Shown in pieces: positions 53,518 to 61,827 of a DNA stretch of 64,000 nt. Source of the DNA: Actinacidiphila oryziradicis. Lineage in GTDB: Bacteria; Actinomycetota; Actinomycetes; Streptomycetales; Streptomycetaceae. Location of the stretch: positions 1 through 64,000 of the forward strand of contig NZ_SUMC01000044.1 of NCBI RefSeq assembly GCF_005047355.1, written 5' to 3'. The notes beneath the pieces were generated by a model that saw nothing but the letters and a program-made list of their open reading frames with translations, had not been told where the DNA came from and did no database searches. Numbering within the stretch: the stretch's first letter is position 1; each line of letters starts with the position of its first letter. Made by a program: the position numbers and the translations under genes.

Positions 53518-55293
53518 ATGTCGCTTAGTGCTCTGCCTCACACCGACCCCGGCGTCCCCGATGCCCGGTCCGGTTTCCGTTTCCTGCTCTGGCTGGAGAA
53601 ATGTCAGATACGCGGGCAGATCACGGCCGCCCTGTGGGGATCGCTCCACATGGCGGCCGTCGCTTCCTTCCCGGCGGCCGTCGGTCTGGCGGTGCAGGCC
53701 GTCGTCGACCACTCGGGCGACCGGCTGGCGGCGGCCGGGGGGCTGATGCTGACGCTGGGCGTCCTGACCGCGGTCGGTGACACGATGCTGCACCGCACCT
53801 CCGTCACCAACTGGATCACCGCGGCGGCCCGGGTGCAGCTGCTGCTCGCCCGCAAGACCGTCGAGCTGGGCTCGGTGCTGACCCGCCGGGTGGCGGCCGG
53901 CGAGGTGGTCGCGGTGAGCACGGGCGACGTCGAGAAGATCGGCTGGTTCGTGGAGTCGCTGGCGCGCTTCACCTCCGCCTCCGTCGCGACCATCGGCGTC
54001 GCGGTCGCGCTGGTCGTCTACCAGCCCGCGCTGGGGGTCCTGGTGGCGGTCGCCATCCCGGTGCTCGCGCTCGCCGTGCTGCCGCTGCTGCCGCACGCGA
54101 CCCGGCGGGCGGACGAGCAGCGGCACAAGGCGGGCAAGGCCACCGAACTGGCCTGCGACACGGTGGCGGGGCTGCGCGTGCTGCGCGGAATCGGCGGCGA
54201 GGAGCTGTTCCTGGCCCGCTATCGGCGCGCCTCGCAGGAGGTCCGTACGGCGGCGGTGCGCAGTGCCCGGATGTGGGCGCTGATCAGCGCCGTACAGGTG
54301 GCGCTGCCGGGGCTGCTGCTTGTCGGGGTGGCCTGGTACGGGGCACGGCTGGCGCTCGACGGCCGGATCACGGTCGGCGAACTGGTGACGGTCTACGGGT
54401 CGGTGGGCTTCCTGATGTTCCCCTTGCGGAACTTCGAGGAGATCGCCATGGCCTATTCCTTCTCCCGGCCCTCGGCCAAGCGCGCGGCACGGGTCCTGTC
54501 GCTGGAGCGCGGCGCCGACTCCGTACAGGACAGCGACGACCGCCCGCTGCCGAGCGGGGACCTGTACGACCCGGCGACCGGGCTGCTGGCCCCCGCAGGG
54601 CTGCTGACGGCGGTGGTGTGCGGTGACCCGGACGCGGCGGGCCGGCTCGCCGACCGGCTGGGCGGCCACAGCCCCGGGCGGGCCGACGGCGATCCGTCGG
54701 TGCTGCTGGGCGGGGCGCCTCTGGACGGGCTGCCGCTGGACGTGGCGCGGACCGCCGTACTCGTACAGGACAAGGACCCGGTGCTGCTGTCCGGAACACT
54801 GCACGAGCTGTTGGATGTGTCCTCCTCCGGAAACGTCCCGCCGACGGCGGCGCTGGCCGCGGCCCAGTGCGGGGATGTCCTCGACGCGCTCGCGCAGGCG
54901 TCCGTCGATGATTCGGGAGACCCGATGAGGACCCGGATCACCGAGCGCGGGCGGTCGCTGTCCGGCGGGCAGCGGCAGCGGCTGGCGCTGGCCCGCTCGC
55001 TGGTCGCGGATCCGCAGGTGCTGGTCCTCGACGAGCCGACGAGCGCCGTGGACTCGCACACCGAGGCGCGGATCGCGCACGGGGTCAAGGCTCTGCGGGA
55101 CGGCCGCACCACGGTGGTCTTCGCCTCCAGCCCGCTGATCCTGGACCGGGCCGACCGGGTGGTGTTCGTCGACGGCGGTTCGACGGCCGTCGCCGGCACG
55201 CACCAGGAACTGCTCCGCACCCACCTCGGCTACCGCGCCGTGGTGACCCGTGAGACCGGATACGAGCTCAAGCCAGTCGAGGAGTCCGCATGA
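53518..55293 (+). CDS. ABC exporter subunit 1 (degenerate Walker A)
   Basis: A 591-residue fused membrane-ATPase subunit. Membrane domain is residues 25-300. In the ATPase, the P-loop position reads VVCGDPDAAGRLAD near 366, with no Gly-Lys-Ser/Thr. The signature LSGGQRQR near 481 and Walker B LVLDEPTSAVD near 502 are intact, and the switch region reads FASSPLIL without His. It should contribute only the signature half of an ATP site. ATG 53518 opens a two-gene operon, and its stop overlaps subunit 2 as ATGA. Confidence 0.88.
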   Translation: MSLSALPHTDPGVPDARSGFRFLLWLEKCQIRGQITAALWGSLHMAAVASFPAAVGLAVQAVVDHSGDRLAAAGGLMLTLGVLTAVGDTMLHRTSVTNWITAAARVQLLLARKTVELGSVLTRRVAAGEVVAVSTGDVEKIGWFVESLARFTSASVATIGVAVALVVYQPALGVLVAVAIPVLALAVLPLLPHATRRADEQRHKAGKATELACDTVAGLRVLRGIGGEELFLARYRRASQEVRTAAVRSARMWALISAVQVALPGLLLVGVAWYGARLALDGRITVGELVTVYGSVGFLMFPLRNFEEIAMAYSFSRPSAKRAARVLSLERGADSVQDSDDRPLPSGDLYDPATGLLAPAGLLTAVVCGDPDAAGRLADRLGGHSPGRADGDPSVLLGGAPLDGLPLDVARTAVLVQDKDPVLLSGTLHELLDVSSSGNVPPTAALAAAQCGDVLDALAQASVDDSGDPMRTRITERGRSLSGGQRQRLALARSLVADPQVLVLDEPTSAVDSHTEARIAHGVKALRDGRTTVVFASSPLILDRADRVVFVDGGSTAVAGTHQELLRTHLGYRAVVTRETGYELKPVEESA

Positions 55294-57071
55294 TCGGCGT
55301 GAAGCCGCCGCAATACGATCCGGCCGCGCCGCAGCAGAGCACCACCCTGCCGGTCGGCTCGCCGGCCACAGTACGTGCCTACATCGGCGAGCTCGCCCGG
55401 CGGCACCGCGGCGCGTTCGTGGTACTCGTCACCGTCAACTCGGTCGCGGTCATCGCCTCGATGGTCGGCCCGTATCTGCTGGGCCGGCTGGTGCAGGATC
55501 TGTCGGACGGCGTCCGGCAGATCCATCTGGGGCCGGTGGTGGGGCTGTTCCTCGCCGCGCTCGCCGTGCAGGCGGTCTTCACACGGCTGGTACGGCTGCG
55601 CGGCGCGATCCTCGGCGAGCGAATGCTGGCCGATCTGCGCGAGGACTTCCTCATACGGTCGGTCGGGCTGCCGCCGGGCGTGCTGGAACGCGCCGGGACC
55701 GGCGACCTGCTGTCCCGGATCACCACCGACATCGACCGGCTGGCGAACGCGATGCGCGAGGCGGTGCCGCAGCTGGCGATCGCGGTGGTGTGGGGCGGGC
55801 TGCTGCTCGGCGCGATCGCCGTGACCGCGCCGCCGCTGGCCCCCGCGGTGCTGGTGGCGGTGCCGCTACTGGTGGTCGTCTGCCGCTGGTACTTCCGGCG
55901 TGCCCCGCAGGCGTACCGCTCCGAGGCCGCCGGATACGCGGCGGTGGCGGCAGTGCTCGCCGAGTCGGTCGACGCCGGGCGCACCATCGAGGCACACCGG
56001 CTCGGCGGGCGCCGCGAGGAGCTGTCCCGGACCCGGATCCGCGAGTGGGTGGCGTGGGAGCGCTACACGCTGTGGCTGCGCAGTGTGCTCTTCCCGGCGA
56101 TCAACCTCACGCACACCCTGATCGTCGGGGCGGTGCTGATGTTCGGCGGGGTGTTCGCGCTGAAGGGCTGGATTTCCGTCGGCGAGCTGACGACCAGCGC
56201 GCTGTACGCGCAGATGCTCGTCGACCCGGTCAACCTCATCCTGCGCTGGTACGACGAGCTACAGGTGGCCCAGGTGTCGCTGGCGCGACTGGTCGGCGTC
56301 CGCGAGGTCGCGACCGGGGGCTCGGACGAGCAGCTCGTCCCGGACGGCCGCGATGTGCGCGCCGACGGTGTGCGCTTCGGGTACCGGGCGGGCAGCGATG
56401 TGCTGCACGGGGTGTCGCTGCGGGTCCGTCCGGGCACCCGGCTGGCGCTCGTCGGCCCCTCCGGCGCCGGCAAGTCGACGCTCGGGCGGCTGCTGGCCGG
56501 GATCTACGCGCCCCGGGCCGGCGAGGTCACCCTCGGCGGGGCCGAGCTGGCCAGGATGCCCGCGGAGCGGGTCCGCGAGCATGTGGCGCTGGTCAACCAG
56601 GAGCACCACGTATTCGTCGGCACGCTCCGCGACAACCTTCAGCTCGCCAGGACAGGGGCGGACGACACCCAGCTGTGGGACGCCCTGCGAGCGGTCGACG
56701 CCGACAGCTGGGCCAGCGCCCTCGGCGACGGGCTCGACACCGAGGTCGGCTCCGGCGGCACCGCGCTCACCCCGGCCCAGGCGCAGCAGATCGCGCTCGC
56801 CCGCCTTGTCCTGGCCGACCCGCACACCCTCGTCCTCGACGAGGCCACCTCGCTCCTCGACCCGCGTGCCGCCCGCCATCTGGAGCGGTCCCTCGCGCGG
56901 GTGCTCGACGGGCGGACGGTGGTCGCGATCGCCCACCGCCTGCACACCGCACACGACGCGGATGTGATCGCGGTGGTCGAGGACGGCCGGATCAGCGAGT
57001 ACGGCAGCCACGACCAACTGGTCGCCGCCGATGGCGCGTACGCGGCCCTGTGGCGCTCCTGGCACGGCTAG
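55290..57071 (+). CDS. ABC exporter subunit 2 (degenerate signature motif)
   Basis: A 593-residue fused membrane-ATPase subunit. Walker A GPSGAGKST near 389, Walker B LVLDEATSLLD near 513 and switch His in IAHRLHT near 548 are intact, but the signature reads LTPAQAQQ near 493 instead of LSGGQ. It therefore complements subunit 1. The heterodimer would have one consensus ATP site (this Walker A with the LSGGQ of subunit 1) and one fully degenerate site. The export substrate is unknown. Confidence 0.88.
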   Translation: MIGVKPPQYDPAAPQQSTTLPVGSPATVRAYIGELARRHRGAFVVLVTVNSVAVIASMVGPYLLGRLVQDLSDGVRQIHLGPVVGLFLAALAVQAVFTRLVRLRGAILGERMLADLREDFLIRSVGLPPGVLERAGTGDLLSRITTDIDRLANAMREAVPQLAIAVVWGGLLLGAIAVTAPPLAPAVLVAVPLLVVVCRWYFRRAPQAYRSEAAGYAAVAAVLAESVDAGRTIEAHRLGGRREELSRTRIREWVAWERYTLWLRSVLFPAINLTHTLIVGAVLMFGGVFALKGWISVGELTTSALYAQMLVDPVNLILRWYDELQVAQVSLARLVGVREVATGGSDEQLVPDGRDVRADGVRFGYRAGSDVLHGVSLRVRPGTRLALVGPSGAGKSTLGRLLAGIYAPRAGEVTLGGAELARMPAERVREHVALVNQEHHVFVGTLRDNLQLARTGADDTQLWDALRAVDADSWASALGDGLDTEVGSGGTALTPAQAQQIALARLVLADPHTLVLDEATSLLDPRAARHLERSLARVLDGRTVVAIAHRLHTAHDADVIAVVEDGRISEYGSHDQLVAADGAYAALWRSWHG

Positions 57072-57084
57072 CACGGGGGTTGGT

Positions 57085-57139
57085 CCTCCCCCCAGGTATC
57101 TCCCCCGGCCTTCGGCCGGGGGAGATACCTGGGGGGAGG
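57085..57139. terminator. Perfect 26-bp hairpin
   Basis: Arms at 57085-57110 and 57114-57139 pair over 26 bases with a TTC loop, centred on CCCCCGGCC-TTC-GGCCGGGGG. It is 13 bases after the exporter stop and faces a leftward gene, so it is a strong bidirectional terminator candidate. Its right arm runs into copy 3 of the dispersed repeat. Confidence 0.8.
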
Positions 57140-57215
57140 GTGGGCACAACACCGGCCACCGCCCCGCACATGCACGCAGGGGCCCGGGGCAGAGCCCCGG
57201 TTTCGGGAAGGGCCG
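57134..57215 (+). repeat. Dispersed intergenic repeat, copy 3
   Basis: The core GGGAGGGTGGGCACAACACC, then GGCCACCGCCCCGCACATG, then CAGAGCCCCGGTTTCGGG matches copy 2 at 41678-41755. It lies between convergent genes. Confidence 0.65.
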
Positions 57216-57265
57216 GGCTGGGGGAAGGCCGCCGCAGGCGCCCCCGCCGCCAACTCCCCGCCGCC

Positions 57266-58060
57266 TCAGCCGCCGAACACGCCGAGGGCACCCAACGCGG
57301 CCAGCCCGCCGGCGGCGAAGAAGACCGGGGTCAGCACCTTGATCTCGACCCAGCTGCCGGCCCGGAAGCGCATCGGCTTCGGCGGCCCGATCGGGTACCA
57401 CCGCCTGCGCCCTATCGGAATGGGCCAGAGCACCGGGCACCCCGAGACGGTCAGGGCGTCGCCGAGGCAGTGCACGATCGAGCCGAGGACAATCGGCAGC
57501 CCTATCCACAGATACTGCTGGCCGGGATGGGTGAACAGCCAGCCCTTGCCGTTCGACGAGTCCAGCGCGTCGGCCAGCATCCAGGCGCCGGTCGCTCCGA
57601 GCAGCCAGACCAGCACGTCGCTGGACATCCGGGCCTGCCGCCACAGCAGTCCCTCGACGGCCAGCACGAGGTGGATGAAGAGGATGGCCAGCACTCCCCA
57701 GCGGCCGCCGAACCAGGCGATCGCCGAGGCCCCGGTGCCGAGCAGCACGGCCCACACCCAGGTGTGGGTGAGGGTGCGGTGACCCCCGGAACGGCGCGGG
57801 TCACCGGCCTTGCGGGTCGCCTTGTAGGTGGCGTAGGAGATCTTGTCGGTGACCTCGCACAGCGTCCGGGATATCGGCCCGAAGGCGCGGGAGATCGTCG
57901 CGGCCTTGTGGTCGAGGTCGGGGGCGAGTGCGGCACCCGCGCAGATAAGGGCGCCGACCACGAGCGTCGGCCAGGGCATCGGGTGGTTCAGCGCGGCCGC
58001 TGCCGCTCCCACCCCCAGCCATGCCGCTGCTCCGGAGAGTGAGTGCGCCGGTCCCATCAT
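57266..58060 (-). CDS. Membrane-bound metal-dependent hydrolase (YdjM/DUF457 type)
   Basis: A 264-residue membrane protein with about six hydrophobic segments. Conserved metal-binding-like residues are in GPAHSLSGAAAW near the start, APDLDHKAATISRAFGP, GGHRTLTHTWVW and IVHCLGDALTVSGCPVLWP, which is the YdjM family pattern. The substrate is unknown; relatives are linked to membrane stress. ATG 58060 is chosen (ATG 58057 also possible); the open frame to 58120 lacks homology. Confidence 0.82.
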   Translation of the reverse strand: MMGPAHSLSGAAAWLGVGAAAAALNHPMPWPTLVVGALICAGAALAPDLDHKAATISRAFGPISRTLCEVTDKISYATYKATRKAGDPRRSGGHRTLTHTWVWAVLLGTGASAIAWFGGRWGVLAILFIHLVLAVEGLLWRQARMSSDVLVWLLGATGAWMLADALDSSNGKGWLFTHPGQQYLWIGLPIVLGSIVHCLGDALTVSGCPVLWPIPIGRRRWYPIGPPKPMRFRAGSWVEIKVLTPVFFAAGGLAALGALGVFGG

Positions 58061-58193
58061 GGTCTTGCCCCGCCCCTTCCGACCCGCCGATAGGCGGGGT
58101 TGACGCGTGATCGCGGGCACACCCTACCGTCGAATGATCACCATCCTTGCCGCCGGTTCCGCTCCGGGGCCGTAAGGCAGGCAAGATGGTGGG

Positions 58194-60707
58194 GTGACCC
58201 TCATCGATCAGCTGCCTTCCGAGCCCGACCCAGATGCCCTTTTCGAAGCCTTCGCCAGTTGGACGGAGGACCGGGGCATCACGCTCTACCCCGCTCAGGA
58301 GGAGGCGCTGATCGAGGTGGTCTCGGGGGCGAACGTGATCCTTTCGACCCCGACGGGATCGGGAAAGAGCCTGGTCGCGGCAGGTGCGCACTTCGCCGCG
58401 CTGGCCCGGGACGAGGTCACCTTCTACACCGCTCCGATCAAGGCGCTGGTCTCGGAGAAGTTCTTCGACCTGTGCAAGATGTTCGGCACCGAGAATGTCG
58501 GGATGCTCACCGGCGACGCCTCGGTGAACCCGGACGCGCCCGTCATCTGCTGCACCGCGGAGGTGCTCGCGTCCATCGCGCTCCGGGACGGCAGGAACGC
58601 CGATGTCGGCCAGGTCGTCATGGACGAGTTCCACTTCTACGCGGAGCCGGACCGCGGATGGGCCTGGCAGATCCCGCTGCTCGAACTGCCGCAGGCGCAG
58701 TTCCTGCTGATGTCCGCGACCCTCGGTGACGTCAGCCGCTTCGAGGCGGACCTGACCCGCCGCACCGGCCGGCCGACCACTGTGGTCCGGTCCGCGACCC
58801 GGCCGGTGCCGCTGAGTTACGAGTACCGGCTGACGCCGCTCACCGAGACGCTGACGGAGTTGCTGGAGACCAGGCAGTCGCCGGTCTACATCGTGCACTT
58901 CACCCAGGCAGCGGCGGTGGAGCGGGCCCAGGCACTGATGAGCATCAACATGTGCACCCGCGCGGAGAAGGACGCCATCGCGGAACTCATCGGCAACTTC
59001 CGTTTCACCACTAAGTTTGGCCGCAATCTTTCGCGTTACGTCCGGCACGGCATCGGCGTGCACCACGCCGGAATGCTGCCGAAGTACCGGCGGCTGGTGG
59101 AGAAGCTCGCGCAGGCCGGGCTGCTGAAGGTCATCTGCGGCACCGACACTCTCGGCGTGGGCGTCAACGTGCCGATCCGCACCGTGCTGTTCACTGCCCT
59201 GGCGAAGTACGACGGCAACCGGGTGCGGGTGCTGCGGTCGCGTGAGTTCCACCAGATCGCGGGGCGCGCCGGTCGGGCCGGGTTCGACACCTCCGGGCTG
59301 GTTGTCGCGCAGGCGCCCGAGCATGTCATCGAGAACGAGAAGGCTCTCGCCAAGGCGGGGGACGACCCGAAGAAGCGTCGCAAGGTGGTCCGTAAGAAGG
59401 CCCCCGAGGGGTTCGTCGGCTGGAGCGAGAGCACATTCGACAAGCTGATCGCCTCCGACCCCGAGCCGCTCACCTCGCGGTTCCGGGTCACCCACGCGAT
59501 GCTGCTGTCGGTCATCGCCCGGCCCGGCAACGCCTTCCACGCGATGCGGCACCTGCTGGAGGACAACCACGAGGACCGCCGTGCGCAGCTGCGGCACATC
59601 CGCCGGGCCATCGCCATCTACCGCTCGCTGCTCGCGGGCGGCGTCGTGGAGCGCCTCGACCAACCCGACGAGGAGGGCAGGATCGTCCGGCTGACGGTAG
59701 ATCTGCAGTCCGACTTCGCGCTCAACCAGCCGCTGTCCACCTTCGCGCTGGCCGCGTTCGAACTCCTCGATCAGGAGTCGCCGTCGTACGCGCTCGACAT
59801 GGTCTCCGTCGTGGAGTCCACTCTCGACGACCCCCGGCAGATCCTCGCCGCCCAGCAGAACAAGGCACGGGGTGAGGCCGTGGCAGCGATGAAGTCCGAC
59901 GGCATCGAGTACGAGGAGCGGATGGAGCGGCTGCAGGACATCTCCTACGCCAAGCCCCTGGAGGAGCTCCTCTTCCACGCGTACGGCGTCTACCGCAAGA
60001 GCCACCCGTGGGTCGGAGACCATCCGCTCTCCCCCAAGTCAGTCGTCCGCGACATGTACGAACGGGCCATGACCTTCAGCGAGTTCACCTCGCACTACGA
60101 GCTCGCCCGCACCGAGGGCATTGTCCTGCGCTACCTCGCCAGTGCCTACAAGGCCCTTGAGCACACCGTCCCGGACGATCTGAAGTCCGAGGACCTCCAG
60201 GACCTGATCGCCTGGCTCGGGGAGCTGGTGCGCCAGGTCGACTCCAGCCTGCTGGACGAGTGGGAGCAGCTCGCCAACCCGGAGGTGATGACCGCCGAGG
60301 AGGCCCAGGAGCGCGCCGACCAGGTCAAACCGGTCACCGCCAACGCCCGTGCCTTCCGGGTGCTGGTGCGCAACGCCATGTTCCGCCGGGTCGAGCTGGC
60401 CGCGCTGGAGAAGTACAGCGAGCTCGCCGAGCTCGACTCCGAAGCCGGCTGGGACGCCAACACCTGGGCCGACGCGATGGACGCCTACTGGGACGAGTAC
60501 GCGGAGCTGGGCACCGGCCCTGACGCCCGCGGCCCCAAGCTGCTCCAGATCGAGGAGGAGCCGGAGCACGGTCTGTGGAGGGTCCGCCAGGTCTTCGCCG
60601 ATCCGAACGGCGACCACGACTGGGGCATCTCCGCCGAGATCGACCTGGCGGCCTCCGACGAGGAAGGCCGCGCCGTGGTCCGTCTCACGGATGTGGGCAC
60701 CCTGTGA
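58194..60707 (+). CDS. DEAD/DEAH-box helicase with DUF3516-type C terminus
   Basis: An 837-residue superfamily 2 helicase. Motifs: LSTPTGSGKS near 51, DEFHFY near 143 (a DEVH-type variant), MSATLGD near 174, and RAGRAGFD near 360. The long C-terminal half (residues 430-837) matches the actinobacterial DUF3516 helicases, related to Ski2-like RNA helicases. It starts at GTG 58194 and is followed after 25 bases by tesB. It is probably a core gene for RNA processing or repair. Confidence 0.88.
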   Translation: MTLIDQLPSEPDPDALFEAFASWTEDRGITLYPAQEEALIEVVSGANVILSTPTGSGKSLVAAGAHFAALARDEVTFYTAPIKALVSEKFFDLCKMFGTENVGMLTGDASVNPDAPVICCTAEVLASIALRDGRNADVGQVVMDEFHFYAEPDRGWAWQIPLLELPQAQFLLMSATLGDVSRFEADLTRRTGRPTTVVRSATRPVPLSYEYRLTPLTETLTELLETRQSPVYIVHFTQAAAVERAQALMSINMCTRAEKDAIAELIGNFRFTTKFGRNLSRYVRHGIGVHHAGMLPKYRRLVEKLAQAGLLKVICGTDTLGVGVNVPIRTVLFTALAKYDGNRVRVLRSREFHQIAGRAGRAGFDTSGLVVAQAPEHVIENEKALAKAGDDPKKRRKVVRKKAPEGFVGWSESTFDKLIASDPEPLTSRFRVTHAMLLSVIARPGNAFHAMRHLLEDNHEDRRAQLRHIRRAIAIYRSLLAGGVVERLDQPDEEGRIVRLTVDLQSDFALNQPLSTFALAAFELLDQESPSYALDMVSVVESTLDDPRQILAAQQNKARGEAVAAMKSDGIEYEERMERLQDISYAKPLEELLFHAYGVYRKSHPWVGDHPLSPKSVVRDMYERAMTFSEFTSHYELARTEGIVLRYLASAYKALEHTVPDDLKSEDLQDLIAWLGELVRQVDSSLLDEWEQLANPEVMTAEEAQERADQVKPVTANARAFRVLVRNAMFRRVELAALEKYSELAELDSEAGWDANTWADAMDAYWDEYAELGTGPDARGPKLLQIEEEPEHGLWRVRQVFADPNGDHDWGISAEIDLAASDEEGRAVVRLTDVGTL

Positions 60708-60732
60708 TAGCACAAATGAAGGAGCACGATCG

Positions 60733-61599
60733 ATGAGCAACCCCGCCGAACGCCTGGTGGACCTGCTGGACCTCGAGAAGATCGAGGAGAACATCTACCG
60801 CGGCCAGAGCCCCGACGAACTCCTGCAGCGGGTGTTCGGCGGGCAGGTCGCGGGCCAGGCCCTGGTCGCCGCCGGGCGTACCACCGACGGGCAGCGGCCG
60901 GTGCACTCACTGCACGCGTACTTCGTGCGGCCGGGCCGCCCGGGAGTGCCGATCGTGTACCAGGTCGAGCGGATCCGGGACGGGCGGTCGTTCACCACCA
61001 GGCGGGTGGTGGCGATACAGCAGGGCCGGACCATCTTCAATCTGACGGCCTCCTTCCATCAGCCGGAACCTGGATTCGAGCACCAATTGCCGATGCCCGC
61101 CACGCCCGGTCCGGAGGGCCTGCCGAAACTCGACGACGAGATCCGCGAGCATCTGGGCGAACTCCCTGAACCGCTGGAGCGGATGGCCCGGCGGCAGGCT
61201 TTTGATATTCGCTACGCCGAGCCGCTGCGCTGGACTCCCGCCGAGATCGAGACCGCCGAGCCGCGCAGCGCTGTGTGGATGCGCGCGGTCGGCCCGCTCG
61301 GCGACGACCCGCTGGTGCACACCTGCGCCGTCACCTACGCCAGCGACATGACGCTGCTGGACGCTGTACGGGTACCGGTGGAGCCCCTGTGGGGGCAGCG
61401 CGGCTTCGACATGGCCAGCCTCGACCACGCCATGTGGTTCCACCGCCCCTTCCGGGCCGACGAGTGGTTCCTGTACCAGCAGGAGTCCCCCATCGCGACC
61501 GGCGCTCGCGGCCTGGCCCGCGGCCAGATCTACGACCGGGAAGGAAAGCTGCTGGTCTCGGTGATGCAGGAGGGGCTGTTCCGGAAAATCGGCAGCTGA
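60733..61599 (+). CDS. tesB: Acyl-CoA thioesterase II
   Basis: A 288-residue double hot-dog thioesterase. It hydrolyses acyl-CoA to free fatty acid and CoA. Family segments: IYRGQSPDELLQRVFGGQVAGQAL and VHSLHAYFVRPG in the first hot dog, then FDMASLDHAMWFHRP with the active-site Asp, and SPIATGARGLARGQIYDREGKLLVSVMQEG with the conserved Gln. AAGGAG precedes ATG 60733. The length is normal. Confidence 0.93.
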   Translation: MSNPAERLVDLLDLEKIEENIYRGQSPDELLQRVFGGQVAGQALVAAGRTTDGQRPVHSLHAYFVRPGRPGVPIVYQVERIRDGRSFTTRRVVAIQQGRTIFNLTASFHQPEPGFEHQLPMPATPGPEGLPKLDDEIREHLGELPEPLERMARRQAFDIRYAEPLRWTPAEIETAEPRSAVWMRAVGPLGDDPLVHTCAVTYASDMTLLDAVRVPVEPLWGQRGFDMASLDHAMWFHRPFRADEWFLYQQESPIATGARGLARGQIYDREGKLLVSVMQEGLFRKIGS

Positions 61600-61784
61600 C
61601 CTGGGCCCTTGCCGACGACCGACGGCCCGCGTCAAGCCGTTCCGCGCGACGCGGACCGGGCCGCGCACGGCCCGTCATCGAGGGAAAAAGCAGGAGCCCG
61701 AATCAAATACTCGTTCCCACTGCGTCCCCCTACGTTTCATTGCATCCCACAGCTAGTGTGCCAATAGTGTGCCAGAAAGAGCGT

Positions 61785-61820
61785 GTGGTCTAGTCCACTT
61801 GACCAAATGGACTAGACCAC
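61785..61820. promoter_or_regulatory. Tandem palindromes resembling DasR-type boxes, or a terminator
   Basis: GTGGTCTAGTCCA (61785-61797) and TGGACTAGACCAC (61808-61820) are perfect complements across 10 bases. Each arm on its own is close to the GntR/HutC (DasR) consensus TGGTCTAGACCA, with one or two mismatches. It sits 8 bases beyond the integrase stop, so it may equally be that gene's terminator. Confidence 0.45.
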
Positions 61821-61827
61821 TCACCTC

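Noticed and set aside
61600-61827. A tRNA gene serving as integration site next to tesB
   Set aside because: No cloverleaf or TPsiC-loop pattern could be found in this spacer on either strand by eye.
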